A stretch of 64,000 nt of DNA from contig RSEH01000055.1 in NCBI GenBank assembly GCA_006503475.1, positions 62,001 to 126,000 of the forward strand, in the 5' to 3' direction. Under the pieces are notes generated by a model that searched no databases, was not told the origin of the DNA, and saw only the letters and a list, made by a program, of their open reading frames with translations. Both the position numbers and the translations under genes were made by a program. This document shows, in pieces, positions 1 through 9,022 of this stretch; position 1 is the stretch's first letter; each line of letters begins with the position of its first letter. This stretch comes from Stentor roeselii. Taxonomy: Eukaryota; Ciliophora; Heterotrichea; Heterotrichida; Stentoridae.

Positions 1-3000
1 AATATGCCTGATCATATCGAGTGTCCCTTGGGAGAAGCTCAAAATCGCACTGGTCAGGAAAATTGTGAAAAATGCTTGAAAGGAACTTATCAGAATGAGT
101 TAGGGCAAAGTGAATGTAAGGTTAGTATTGAAGGGTATTATTGTCCTGATGTTGGAATGTCTTCGATGAAGATATGCCCTGAACGTTATTATTGTTCTTT
201 GACTGGGATTAACGAGTATGAAAGACCTGTTGATAAAAGTCTGCCTGAAGTCTTTCCTGAGGATTTGAGTGAGGACTTGATGGTCAAGTTTCCTCAACAG
301 TGCCCTGCTGGGTATTATTGTCCGAGTAAAACTTCATTTCCGATACCCTGTCCTATTGGAAGCTTTCAAGGCAGTCAGGGCGAAGCCGCTTGTATCAGAT
401 GTCCTCCTGGAAGACTTTGTTTAAATATTTCGACTGTCACGCCGAGTAAATGTCCTTCTGGGAACTTTTGTGTTAATAACAAGATGAATCCTTGCCCTGC
501 TGGGTACTTTTGCTTGGAAAATACACAAACTCAGGACCCTCTTGATTCAAGTGAGTTTAAACCTTTGCCTTGTTTGAAAGGAACTTTTTGCACAGGGGGA
601 AATACGGATTCGAAACCGAACTTGGGTGTTGCTACTAGTGCTCAAAACTGCTCTGAAGGGTTTTTTAATGATAAAGAGGCACAGATTCAGTGTCGAGAAT
701 GTCCTGCTGGGTTTGAATGCTTGGATGTTGGAATGGTTAGTCCTACCTTGTGTAAACCTGGAAGGTATAGGAATTTTGATATTACTATTAAGGAATGTGT
801 TGAGTGTCCTGAAGGAACTTTTTTGCCTGATTATGGAGGAAAATCTATTTCTGATTGTTTGAACTGTTCAGCTGGGATTGTTTGCAATGTTTCAGGCTCC
901 AACACCGAAAACAACTCATACCCTTGCCCGGCAGGTTACTTCTGTATACCAGGAACAAGTCGAGACACTCGAAACAACAACCCTTGTCCAGCAGGTTTCT
1001 ATTGTCTTCCAGGCACAAAAAGTGAAGAAGAGTCTCTGCTTCATAAATGTCCTCCAGGCCGATACTGCGCATCAGCGACAGCAGTAGAAAAAGACGAAGA
1101 ATGCTTGAGTCCCAATAATTGCTCAATAGGGTCGATATGTGAAACTAACAACTACTGCCCTTCGCATACACCTGAAATGATTGCTTGTCCTTCAGGATAC
1201 ACATCAATTGCAGGGTCGTTTTCTATTGATAACTGCACCAGAACATCTCCTACTTTCTATAAAAGTCAAGTTATTCGAACTGTTAAGGCTACTGATTGGA
1301 TGGAACTCACACCACTTGCTTATCACTTGTTTGATTTGAACTTCTTGAAGGAAATTCAAAATGCATCGATTCCTCATGACTACCAACTTCTAATAACTTT
1401 TGACTTTGGAAACAAAAGAAGTCTTCTCTCAAAAAAAGTAGAAAACTTGCTAGTTTCCAACTCATCATATGGCACAAAATTGAGTGTTCCTATGTTATAT
1501 TCATCTAAAAGTATCCTTCTCGACAGTCCTGATGTGAAACTATCAGTGCAAGTTTTTCATGAAGCAAAAGTTTTATTCGAGTTTCAGCTTCTCAACTCAA
1601 GTTACGAAAATTTATTCGGATGGAAAGATTTCCAGGTTCCTTTAGTAAGTGTAAAAGAATTAAAAATTTCTGAAGTAAATTCAGGACTTTATTGCGTATT
1701 AACTGAGAAAATTGGAGAAATCGTTGAAGATCCTGTGAATTTATATAAAACGATTTTTATTGACGAGGAAAATTCTCCTTTAGATCAAAATCCCAGCTTT
1801 GAGTACAGATATTCAATGAGTTTAGTGCTGAAGGAAACAAATATCACTGAAACTCTTCCAACTCCAAAACAAAATACATCTTCTATATGGGAATCTACGA
1901 ATTCCACATCATTAGTGCTTGACTACCTGCCTTACATTACCAACTGTTACCCTGATTTCGGAGCCAATCTTCCAATAAACCAGCTGATAAATAATGACAA
2001 GTGTGTAAAGGTAAAAAGTCCAAATTATGTGAATGTTTTAAACATGTTTCAAAAGGTTAGAGGAGACTCTTGCTCTTATAAACTAACTTGCGACTACTCT
2101 TTAGATATCAACAATTATAAAAGACTTCTTAGATGGTATGAAGCTTATACAGAAGAACATAATTCAAGAGATTCTTCAAAGCTTCAAGTCCCAGTATTTT
2201 ATCTTAGTCGGAATTTTCAGTCTAGTGAAAAAATTAGTGAAATTATTGGATTTCAAAATAAAGTGCCTAGTCAGTTGATACCTGTTCAAAGTGAAATTGT
2301 GATGGATAAACGATCCTGGAAAATTGGAGATGTTCCGAAATCAGTTAGTTTAAGCATTCAGTATTTTGAGAAAAAAGGTAAAACGAAAGAAATTATCAAA
2401 GCTAAAATGGTCTTTTCAGATGTTAAGAATTCTGAAAGTTTTGATAACACTTTCTACTCATTTTCATTCGAATATAAATCTTTGGATTGGTTTTCAAGTT
2501 TCAACTTAAACGCTTTTTCATTTGAGGATTATTGCTTTGTTCTTTTTATTTATTCGAGTTTTTTAATTGCATTTGTGTTCAGTCTAGCTCTGGCTAATTT
2601 TTTGATTTGCCCTGTCAGAGTCAAGTTGAATTTTGTCACTTTTCTCTTGAAACAGTTCTTGAATAGTATTTTTGGTTTCTTGTTAGCATTCTTACCAGTT
2701 TTTACAGCTATTACTTCTGTTTGGCTTGTAATTTATTACTCTGCCTGTCTGGATTATGAAGTGGGAAATTATAATGACACCGTTCCGATTAATGATAGTT
2801 CATCTGAAAGGGCTCTACTCTATCGGACTGGAAGGTTTGGAACCAGTCTTTTTGTTATTGGAATTGCTTGTATATCTTGGAGTGTTGATCTCGCTGTTCC
2901 TATTCCATTTGTAAAAGGTTTCGGATTCGAGAATGAAAAAAATCAGCAAAATGCACAAGGGGAAAATCCTGTTAATCAAGGGCCTTTACTATTGTGGATA

Positions 3001-4380
3001 TTGATATGTTTGGGCTTGAATATAATGCTGGACACAATCGGACAGTTGCCATTATTTTCAGATAATTTTTATATAATTGTCCCTGCATTATTCAGTTTAG
3101 ATCTAATTTTCAACCAACTCTGCCTTATTTTCATCAAAGATTTTTTCTACTCAGTATTTTTCAAAATCGGTCTGAAGATAGGTTTCTGTTGGATGGTCTT
3201 GAATTCCAGAAACTTGTTAAGTGCAATAGGAAGTTTTGTGCTTCTTTATCTATTTCGAGTTTTCTATTCTGGCTTTCTCGAAGAACTTTACCAAAGATAT
3301 GTTTTAAACTGGGTGTTAAAATTATTTCGAAAAATGGAGTTTTTATATGAAAACCTTACACCTCATCAAATTCAAATGGCTAATTCAATATCTGAGATAA
3401 ACGAGCAGTCAGTCTCCCTAATAATATCTTACTTCTACCCAATAGCAACTCTAGGGATTTATTTTTACTATGAAAATGCGAGTTTTCGGCTGATTCAAAG
3501 TCACTTTTTAGTTCTATTTATTTTTACGATTTATTTTCTAGCCTTCGAGCCATTAACCTTAATTTCAATAAACCTGATAAGATCCTCAAGGTTTAACTCA
3601 TACAGTATTCCAAGTGTGTACTCGAGTATCATGTCGATTTACAGAAAAAAACACACAATCTGGGCACTTTGTATAATAAAATACGATTCAGAGGCGAAAA
3701 TAACAAAACAAATTGAAAATCAATGCAAAGTTGCTTGGAGCAGTCAATATTTTCTGATGATTTCTTTATTTTCACTCGGAGTTTTTTGTATTATTTTCGG
3801 GATCAAGCTTTGGCAATACGCTTCTTATGCTCCTTATCTTGATCTGTGGATGTCAGTCATTGCAATACTTACTTATGCTGGATGTTTTGTAATAATGTCT
3901 GTTTGTAAAGTGATTGGGTCTAAAGTCATTTACAAAGTTAACTCGTTGAATCAGTTGTTTCAAAGAGGATTAGACGGAAAAGTTATTTCAAATATCGATG
4001 ATCATATCAGAAATTCTGCTTTAAAGAAAGAAGTTGATAGATTAATGAACAATAATGAAGATTTCTCGTTTTCTGCAGGAGAAATCACTGATAATATCAT
4101 TCGTTTGATAAAGAATGGCTCGAATAGAAAGATTATTATTATGAAGCTTTGCAAAGTTTTTTATGATATTCAATTAAATCGATTTGTTGACTTTGAACAG
4201 TTTTTTGAAGGGATTAAGAATATTAATGACTTATTGTCTGTTGGAAGAATAGAAGAAAAGATTGGAATGGCGATTGACCCTGTTATTAAGGTTGGCTTGG
4301 TCAATGATAAAAGGATTAAAGAAAGAAGGACTTTTCCGAAATATCCCAATGAACTTTTGTATGATTGGGAAAAATCTTAG
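1..4380 (+). CDS. Cysteine-rich repeat, multipass membrane protein (5' end outside window)
   Basis: The frame is open from base 1 with no stop upstream of the first ATG at 4, so the true start probably lies outside the window. About residues 1-410 are tandem cysteine motifs of the CPAGYYC / CPAGFYCLPGT type, as in GCC2/GCC3 (TNFR/ephrin-receptor-like) repeats that ciliates carry in large surface proteins. A roughly 430-residue region with many N-x-S/T sites follows. From about residue 840 there are many hydrophobic segments (first one DYCFVLFIYSSFLIAFVFSL), and a charged cytoplasmic-looking tail of about 140 residues ends the protein. I infer a plasma-membrane or ciliary-membrane protein with a large extracellular cysteine-rich region. 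The layout recalls meckelin (TMEM67), but I cannot confirm that. The gene ends on TAG. Confidence 0.8.
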   Translation, partial: NMPDHIECPLGEAQNRTGQENCEKCLKGTYQNELGQSECKVSIEGYYCPDVGMSSMKICPERYYCSLTGINEYERPVDKSLPEVFPEDLSEDLMVKFPQQCPAGYYCPSKTSFPIPCPIGSFQGSQGEAACIRCPPGRLCLNISTVTPSKCPSGNFCVNNKMNPCPAGYFCLENTQTQDPLDSSEFKPLPCLKGTFCTGGNTDSKPNLGVATSAQNCSEGFFNDKEAQIQCRECPAGFECLDVGMVSPTLCKPGRYRNFDITIKECVECPEGTFLPDYGGKSISDCLNCSAGIVCNVSGSNTENNSYPCPAGYFCIPGTSRDTRNNNPCPAGFYCLPGTKSEEESLLHKCPPGRYCASATAVEKDEECLSPNNCSIGSICETNNYCPSHTPEMIACPSGYTSIAGSFSIDNCTRTSPTFYKSQVIRTVKATDWMELTPLAYHLFDLNFLKEIQNASIPHDYQLLITFDFGNKRSLLSKKVENLLVSNSSYGTKLSVPMLYSSKSILLDSPDVKLSVQVFHEAKVLFEFQLLNSSYENLFGWKDFQVPLVSVKELKISEVNSGLYCVLTEKIGEIVEDPVNLYKTIFIDEENSPLDQNPSFEYRYSMSLVLKETNITETLPTPKQNTSSIWESTNSTSLVLDYLPYITNCYPDFGANLPINQLINNDKCVKVKSPNYVNVLNMFQKVRGDSCSYKLTCDYSLDINNYKRLLRWYEAYTEEHNSRDSSKLQVPVFYLSRNFQSSEKISEIIGFQNKVPSQLIPVQSEIVMDKRSWKIGDVPKSVSLSIQYFEKKGKTKEIIKAKMVFSDVKNSESFDNTFYSFSFEYKSLDWFSSFNLNAFSFEDYCFVLFIYSSFLIAFVFSLALANFLICPVRVKLNFVTFLLKQFLNSIFGFLLAFLPVFTAITSVWLVIYYSACLDYEVGNYNDTVPINDSSSERALLYRTGRFGTSLFVIGIACISWSVDLAVPIPFVKGFGFENEKNQQNAQGENPVNQGPLLLWILICLGLNIMLDTIGQLPLFSDNFYIIVPALFSLDLIFNQLCLIFIKDFFYSVFFKIGLKIGFCWMVLNSRNLLSAIGSFVLLYLFRVFYSGFLEELYQRYVLNWVLKLFRKMEFLYENLTPHQIQMANSISEINEQSVSLIISYFYPIATLGIYFYYENASFRLIQSHFLVLFIFTIYFLAFEPLTLISINLIRSSRFNSYSIPSVYSSIMSIYRKKHTIWALCIIKYDSEAKITKQIENQCKVAWSSQYFLMISLFSLGVFCIIFGIKLWQYASYAPYLDLWMSVIAILTYAGCFVIMSVCKVIGSKVIYKVNSLNQLFQRGLDGKVISNIDDHIRNSALKKEVDRLMNNNEDFSFSAGEITDNIIRLIKNGSNRKIIIMKLCKVFYDIQLNRFVDFEQFFEGIKNINDLLSVGRIEEKIGMAIDPVIKVGLVNDKRIKERRTFPKYPNELLYDWEKS

Positions 4381-4966
4381 ATTAATTATTAGAAAGTTTA
4401 ATAAAGATGAAGATAAATTTTAGCGATTTTATAGATTTTGTAGATAATTAAATCATTTAACATGAAATGATTATAGGCACAAGTTGAGTGTTGTATAAAT
4501 TTTCATTTGATTGTGAGAGCTTATATGAATACTAAACTTAAGGCGAGCAAAAGTGTGCCGCTCTACCAAATAATTATTCACTTTGATATTAACTACCTGA
4601 TAAAAGTAGATCTTTGTTTCAGTAAGCAGTTATGACTGCATGAATGAGTGTTGTGTAGTAAAGATAGATATTCGATAGTAAATCCTAATATCAATAGAAA
4701 AGCTAACTCTATTCCAACACCAAGTTAAAATCAATTTTATGATACTAACCTTATTCGATAATAAATAATACTAACCTAAACATCCTTAATAATCATTCAC
4801 CAATCCCAATAACAAATAAAAACCAACCTCTCTAAAAAAAATCCCCATCCAAAAAAAAACAAAAAAATCTCAAACCCTCTCAATCCCCAGAACTTTCCGA
4901 CCCCTATTCTCCTAAACCCACAATCCTATTAAATCCATTCAATAATCCATTGATCACCTAAGTCAA
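4381..4966. other. Intergenic spacer with A+C-rich, G-free tract
   Basis: There is no credible gene here. Bases 4758-4889 contain no G at all (132 nt of A, C and T), followed by a very G-poor leader up to the kelch gene. The first part (4381-4740) is ordinary AT-rich spacer. Confidence 0.7.
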
Positions 4967-6457
4967 ATGCTTCCAAGCCTAAAACAAAAGAAACCAAAAA
5001 AATCCAAACACGTTCATTTCCGAGACATATCAATCCGTCCATCACAAAAAGAAACTCCTCAAGCAACAATTCACAAAAAGTCCAACTCTGCATCATCCTT
5101 ACACAACTTCTTCATAAAAAGCAAGTTAGTGACTCACTTAAAATCTTCAATTTCTCCATCAGTTCAAATAATTCGTTCTCAAGACCGAAAGCCATCAGCG
5201 AAGGAGTCTTTATCAAGTGCGATTCGAAGTTACATTGACAAGAACTTCAAATACCCGTCATCAAGTTTGATCCCTAACAAGATTTCTTACCCAGGTGACT
5301 GGGACTACAACTCGAAGCAGATAATAAAAAGAAACATGTTGGCAGAGCTTCCCGCTGAGAGCTTCGAAGAAGCTCTTCTTTCCTTCGACCACCTGAGTAA
5401 ATTATCAGACCCTGACGTCCTCCTGCCAGAAGAAGCCTTAGAAGTCTTTAACTGGCGCGAAGTCAAGTCGAAAGGAATCGAGACAAGAGAAGGTGCGACT
5501 TTAGTGAAACACGCTTCAGGTCTTATTCTATTCGGAGGTCTAAACCGTCAAAAGCACAACGAAGTGCATCAGTTCAGTTTAACTAATTTGGAGTGGAAAA
5601 GCTTATCAACTCTTTACACTCCTAAAGAAAGGTCAGGTCATTCAGCTGTTTCTTACAAGCATAAAATGATAGTCTACGGCGGATGTGGCGACTACAGCTC
5701 AAGGTCAGCCCAGAGAAGATGTGATAAAAAAGTGAATATTCTTTCTTTGAAAAATTTCAAATGGCAGGTCTTCGACGGTAAAGGCCATCAACCCAGAGGT
5801 CGAAGGAATCACGCGGCTTGTCGACTTGGAAAGTTTTTAGTAGTCGTTGGAGGAATTGACAAGTTTTCAAGGTCTCTATCGTCTTGCTATTCTTTTAACC
5901 TGAAGTCTCATGAATGGATGCCTTTACCTGATGTTCCTTTCGAAGTGTCTCACAGTAGTCTCACTCCTGTCTACCCGGGGAGTATTGTTGATCTTTTTAC
6001 TTTTGATATTCTTGCAGTGCCTACTAGTCCCTCGAGCATTGCGAAAAGAGGACTTTATTTGTATGGAGGACTTGGATCTGATGGGAAAGTCAATCAAGAT
6101 GTGTGGGTTTTTAATACTGCTGCTGAAAATATGTGGAAAAAATTGGAAACTTCTGGAAAACCACCTACTGCTCGACACTCGCATACTGCCGACCTTTTGA
6201 AAAAGTATCTTATTGTCTTTGGAGGAAGGAATGACTCGGTTTTTGCTAGTTCGAAGGACTTGGTCAGGGATTTTGGAGTTTTGGATGTTTGGACTTTGAC
6301 TTGGCAAACTATCAACTTTCAAGGTGATGTTCCTAAAGCAAGGTGGGGACATTGTTCTAGTGTTTTTGAGAATAAACTTATTGTTTTTGGAGGAATTGAT
6401 TATAAACACTTTATGGAAAGCAGCTTGTTTTATATGAACATTGAAAAATCTTTGTAG
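4967..6457 (+). CDS. Kelch-repeat beta-propeller protein
   Basis: A 496-residue protein. About 180 N-terminal residues are basic and Ser/Lys-rich. A run of kelch repeats then fills residues ~185-490, with the diagnostic double glycines (LILFGGLN, MIVYGGCG, LVVVGGID, LYLYGGLG, LIVFGGRN, LIVFGGID) followed by aromatic W positions, giving about six blades. Such propellers are protein-protein interaction platforms; the partner cannot be read from sequence. The first half of the gene is A+C-rich and the second half G+T-rich. The stop TAG lies 12 nt from the stop of the convergent gene at 6470. The ATG at 4967 is the first in frame after the G-free tract. Confidence 0.85.
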   Translation: MLPSLKQKKPKKSKHVHFRDISIRPSQKETPQATIHKKSNSASSLHNFFIKSKLVTHLKSSISPSVQIIRSQDRKPSAKESLSSAIRSYIDKNFKYPSSSLIPNKISYPGDWDYNSKQIIKRNMLAELPAESFEEALLSFDHLSKLSDPDVLLPEEALEVFNWREVKSKGIETREGATLVKHASGLILFGGLNRQKHNEVHQFSLTNLEWKSLSTLYTPKERSGHSAVSYKHKMIVYGGCGDYSSRSAQRRCDKKVNILSLKNFKWQVFDGKGHQPRGRRNHAACRLGKFLVVVGGIDKFSRSLSSCYSFNLKSHEWMPLPDVPFEVSHSSLTPVYPGSIVDLFTFDILAVPTSPSSIAKRGLYLYGGLGSDGKVNQDVWVFNTAAENMWKKLETSGKPPTARHSHTADLLKKYLIVFGGRNDSVFASSKDLVRDFGVLDVWTLTWQTINFQGDVPKARWGHCSSVFENKLIVFGGIDYKHFMESSLFYMNIEKSL

Positions 6458-6469
6458 TTTTAAGATTAG

Positions 6470-6883
6470 TTAAAGTTCGTTAAGGGCCTCTTTTAATGAA
6501 GTCCATAAAATGTCTTGAGCGTCGTTTATTAGATCGTCTGGGGTCTGAAAGTCCTCCTCTATTAAAACTCCCTCTTCCCTATCAAAAAACTCTTGAAAAA
6601 CCTTAAAATCTTCACTTTTTCCCTGTCCTTCATCATAAAAACTTTTAAATTTTCCAAAGAATTCTAAACTTTCTCTTGAAAATCCCTGTATTTCTCCTTT
6701 AAACTCTAAACTTTCCTTATTTTCTAATTCTCTCTGTACTTTAACCTGTTTTTTTCCTTCAAATCTTTGAAATTTTCTTTTCTGTGCAGTGAAAATTTCA
6801 TTTCGAAAGTTAAAAGGTGCTCGATGAGATTGGGGAGTAGAAAATCGAAAAATATCAAATGAGTAACATTTTCCCTTTTGCAT
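6470..6883 (-). CDS. Small hypothetical charged protein
   Basis: A 137-residue frame with an N-terminal basic part (IFTAQKRKFQRFEGKKQ) and an acidic C-terminus (TPDDLINDAQDILWTSLKEALNEL). It is rich in Phe, Glu and Lys, and has no domain I recognise. It is convergent with the kelch gene (12 nt between stops), and its start lies 17 nt from the stop of the ubiquitin-like gene upstream on the same strand. Its position exactly fills the space between two better-supported genes, and its charge pattern is protein-like, so I take it as real. Ends on TAA. Confidence 0.55.
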   Translation of the reverse strand: MQKGKCYSFDIFRFSTPQSHRAPFNFRNEIFTAQKRKFQRFEGKKQVKVQRELENKESLEFKGEIQGFSRESLEFFGKFKSFYDEGQGKSEDFKVFQEFFDREEGVLIEEDFQTPDDLINDAQDILWTSLKEALNEL

Positions 6884-6900
6884 TTCTATTATTCTATCTA

Positions 6901-7242
6901 TTATCCTCGTTCAACAACCCTCAAAACAGTCCCATTGGTAATATTTGGATAATCAGTCAATGACAAAGGTCTTAAAAGTGGCGAATTTTCAAGAAAAAGT
7001 TCCTAATTTTTTTTTACAATCCTCTCGAAAGTCAGCTCTGCTTTATTAGCCACCTGGAATAAGACCCACTCGACATTTACTCCACTTTTAAACTATGTGC
7101 CTTTTACATTGTCTTCGATACTTCTTCCGTCTGGCAATTGAATGATCAGGTGCAATGTCTGCCCTGAGATTTCTTCACTTTCTTCGTGAGCTGACTTGCT
7201 TTCGTCACGAGCTCCGATTCTCAGATTGAGAGGAGAAGCCAT
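6901..7242 (-). CDS. Small ubiquitin-like (beta-grasp) protein, two 15-nt introns
   Basis: Read on the minus strand from ATG at 7242, the frame hits TAG and then TAG again, each being the end of a GTAA...TAG segment of exactly 15 nt (7093-7107 and 7003-7017). Removing both gives a continuous 103-residue protein ending on TAA at 6901. Residues ~28-103 look like a ubiquitin-like fold: strand LHLIIQLPDG, a turn, helix GVNVEWVLFQVANKAE, then the closing strand NGTVLRVVERG. There is no C-terminal GG, so conjugation is not suggested; a scaffold or adaptor Ubl is more likely. It is divergent from the coiled-coil gene at 7254, with 11 nt between the two start codons. The fold call is inference from pattern. 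Confidence 0.65.
7003..7017 (-). other. 15-nt intron 2 of the ubiquitin-like gene
   Basis: GTAAAAAAAAATTAG on the minus strand, A at position 10. It removes an in-frame TAG and keeps the frame. Confidence 0.8.
7093..7107 (-). other. 15-nt intron 1 of the ubiquitin-like gene
   Basis: GTAAAAGGCACATAG on the minus strand. It starts GTAA, ends TAG, and has A at position 10. It removes an in-frame stop and keeps the frame. Confidence 0.85.
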
Positions 7243-7253
7243 TTATAAAGAAA
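7243..7253. promoter_or_regulatory. 11-nt head-to-head spacer with palindromic TATA element
   Basis: The whole space between two divergent ATGs is ttataaagaaa. Together with the last base of the left-hand start codon it contains TTTATAAA (7242-7249), a perfect palindrome. It therefore reads as TATAAA just before the start on both strands. It is probably a shared bidirectional core promoter or start-site element. Confidence 0.6.
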
Positions 7254-8825
7254 ATGGAAGATATTAGAAGCCCGCAAGAAATCATTGCTGATCTGCAGAA
7301 AAAGATTAGGAATGTCTCGGCTGATAGGAAAAGGTATACTGATTCAGCCATGGTCGAGCGCAAAGAGCAGACAGAAAAAATAAAAAAGCTTCAAAAAGCG
7401 ATCCAAACTTTAAAAGGCGACCTTCAAAACATGCAAAAATCAAAAGAGCCTCGTCCAATGACCCGTTCTTCGACATTTATTGAGACCCCAGAGTCCCTTC
7501 TCGAGAAAATCTCTAAAGAATCAAGTGGACTGAAGAAGGTAGACGACGAAATCAAGTCTCTTCAAGGAAAACTGTTCGTCCAAAGAGAAAAAAGCGGAGG
7601 AATAAACGCAAGTCGCGACAATGCAAACGCTTTAAACAAGCAAATGCGTATTCTCGAGAACCGTCTAGACAAAGCAAACCAGAAATTCAACGAAGCAATC
7701 GCTCAAAACAAAGTACTTCGTGAAGAAATCGACAACCTTCGTCGAGAACGTCAAATATTCGACAAAATTTACCAGAAACTCGAAAAAGAACTTCAAAACA
7801 AACGAAAAGAAATGGCAAAAAAAATCGAAGAAGCGAATACAGCTTATGAACAACGTGACAAGGCTCAGGAAGAACTACAAAAAATCAAAGGCCAGTCAAA
7901 AAAAGAACAAGAAGAATTTGAACAAGAATGGAAAAACTTAAACAAACTTATAGAGCAAGATAAGAAAATGAAAGACTTTTTAAAGTTCAAAATGCAGGAA
8001 AAGGAACAAGCGGAAAATACTGACATGCCCAGACATGAAGAAGAAACTTTTAAGAAAAAGAATAAACTTGACCCTCAGGTCATCAATGCAGAAAGGGTTA
8101 AATCTTATGAAGAGGCTTTTAATAAGATACAATCGGCAACTGGAATTCAAGATATTGATGAACTTGTTGAAACTTTCATTAAGGCTGAAGATAAAAATTT
8201 TACTTTGTTTAAGTTTGTCAATGAACTTAGCAATGATATTGAAACTCTTGAAAAGCAGATTCAAGATTTACAGACTGAAATTGAAAAATGTAAACTTCAG
8301 GAAGAACCTGGGTTTATTGCCACAACCAAACTTGCTATTGATGAGAAAATTGAAAAGTATATGAAGAAGACGGAGAGATGTGATAAGGAATATGAGGAAA
8401 AATTGCAGTATTTGAATAGTATCAAAGATGAAGTTAGCAAGTTCTTTTATAGTATTGATTGTCATAAGCATATGGCTAGTGAATTTTTAGGAGAAACTTT
8501 AACGGAAAATAATATTGGACACTTTTTGACACTTGTCGAGCAAAGATGTGAAGAAATCCACCGAACATACCTATTAATGCAAATCCAATCAGGCAAGAGC
8601 GAGTTTTCCTTGCCAGGAACCCAAGGTCCAGGAGGTCGAACCTTACAAAAAATCGACTGTTCAATGATCCTCGACGAAAACGCTAAAGAAGGCGAAGAAG
8701 AAGTAGGTGAATCTCGTCCACTAACTCGAGAAGAGTTCTTAAAGCGAGCTGAAGAACTATGCGAAAAAAACATCGGAATCCCCAAACCCAAACTTCAGCC
8801 TAATAAGAATAAGCCTAAGAAATAG
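7254..8825 (+). CDS. Outer-dynein-arm docking-complex type coiled-coil protein (CCDC63/CCDC114-like)
   Basis: A 523-residue protein, coiled coil over most of residues 1-420. The N-terminus (IIADLQKKIRNVSADRKRYT, then a stretch of K/E/Q heptads) and the C-terminal block (RPLTREEFLKRAEELCEK, ~485-505) match the pattern of CCDC63/CCDC114 (ODAD1), the DC2-type subunit that anchors outer dynein arms to axonemal doublets. Length fits the family (about 530-670). A middle segment around residues 280-330 (RVKSYEEAFNKIQSATG) is also typical. The family call is from pattern, not a search. Its neighbour across an overlap and a small gene is a dynein heavy chain, a suggestive pairing. Composition flips inside the gene: A+C-rich to about 8000, G+T-rich to about 8540, then A+C-rich. 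Confidence 0.72.
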   Translation: MEDIRSPQEIIADLQKKIRNVSADRKRYTDSAMVERKEQTEKIKKLQKAIQTLKGDLQNMQKSKEPRPMTRSSTFIETPESLLEKISKESSGLKKVDDEIKSLQGKLFVQREKSGGINASRDNANALNKQMRILENRLDKANQKFNEAIAQNKVLREEIDNLRRERQIFDKIYQKLEKELQNKRKEMAKKIEEANTAYEQRDKAQEELQKIKGQSKKEQEEFEQEWKNLNKLIEQDKKMKDFLKFKMQEKEQAENTDMPRHEEETFKKKNKLDPQVINAERVKSYEEAFNKIQSATGIQDIDELVETFIKAEDKNFTLFKFVNELSNDIETLEKQIQDLQTEIEKCKLQEEPGFIATTKLAIDEKIEKYMKKTERCDKEYEEKLQYLNSIKDEVSKFFYSIDCHKHMASEFLGETLTENNIGHFLTLVEQRCEEIHRTYLLMQIQSGKSEFSLPGTQGPGGRTLQKIDCSMILDENAKEGEEEVGESRPLTREEFLKRAEELCEKNIGIPKPKLQPNKNKPKK

Positions 8826-9006
8826 GAGTCTTGAACTGATCAGGAATTTCAGTTTTCCTTCTTTCAAAATCCCGCGACCTCGTCTTGCTCATATTCTTTC
8901 GTTCGAGAAAATTAGCTTTAGAATAACCCACATGATACTTTGAATACATCCACCTTGAATAAACACTCATCCAAGTTCGAGCCATCGCGTCCAATATGCC
9001 AGCCAT
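8815..9006 (-). CDS. Small basic protein between docking-complex and dynein genes
   Basis: A 63-residue frame starting MAGILDAMARTWMSVYSRWM, with W/Y/M-rich first third and a basic second half (ERKNMSKTRSRDFERRK). I chose this start over an upstream in-frame ATG (9048) because TTATAAAAGT immediately precedes it, the same start signature as many genes here, and because the longer version would run into the dynein gene. Its stop (TAG) overlaps the 3' end of the coiled-coil gene by 11 nt, and its start is 16 nt from the dynein start. No family recognised. Size makes it uncertain. Confidence 0.5.
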   Translation of the reverse strand: MAGILDAMARTWMSVYSRWMYSKYHVGYSKANFLERKNMSKTRSRDFERRKTEIPDQFKTPIS

Positions 9007-9022
9007 ACTTTTATAAGAATAA
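9007..9022. promoter_or_regulatory. 16-nt divergent spacer with TATA-like elements on both strands
   Basis: Reads acttttataagaataa. TATAAG on + lies before the dynein ATG, and TTATAAAAGT on - lies directly before the small gene's ATG. It is a second very short head-to-head promoter candidate. Confidence 0.5.

Noticed and set aside
5924-6409. 161-codon frame on - inside the kelch gene
   Set aside because: Shadow of a clear kelch frame; composition mirrors it and it has no domain or start signature.
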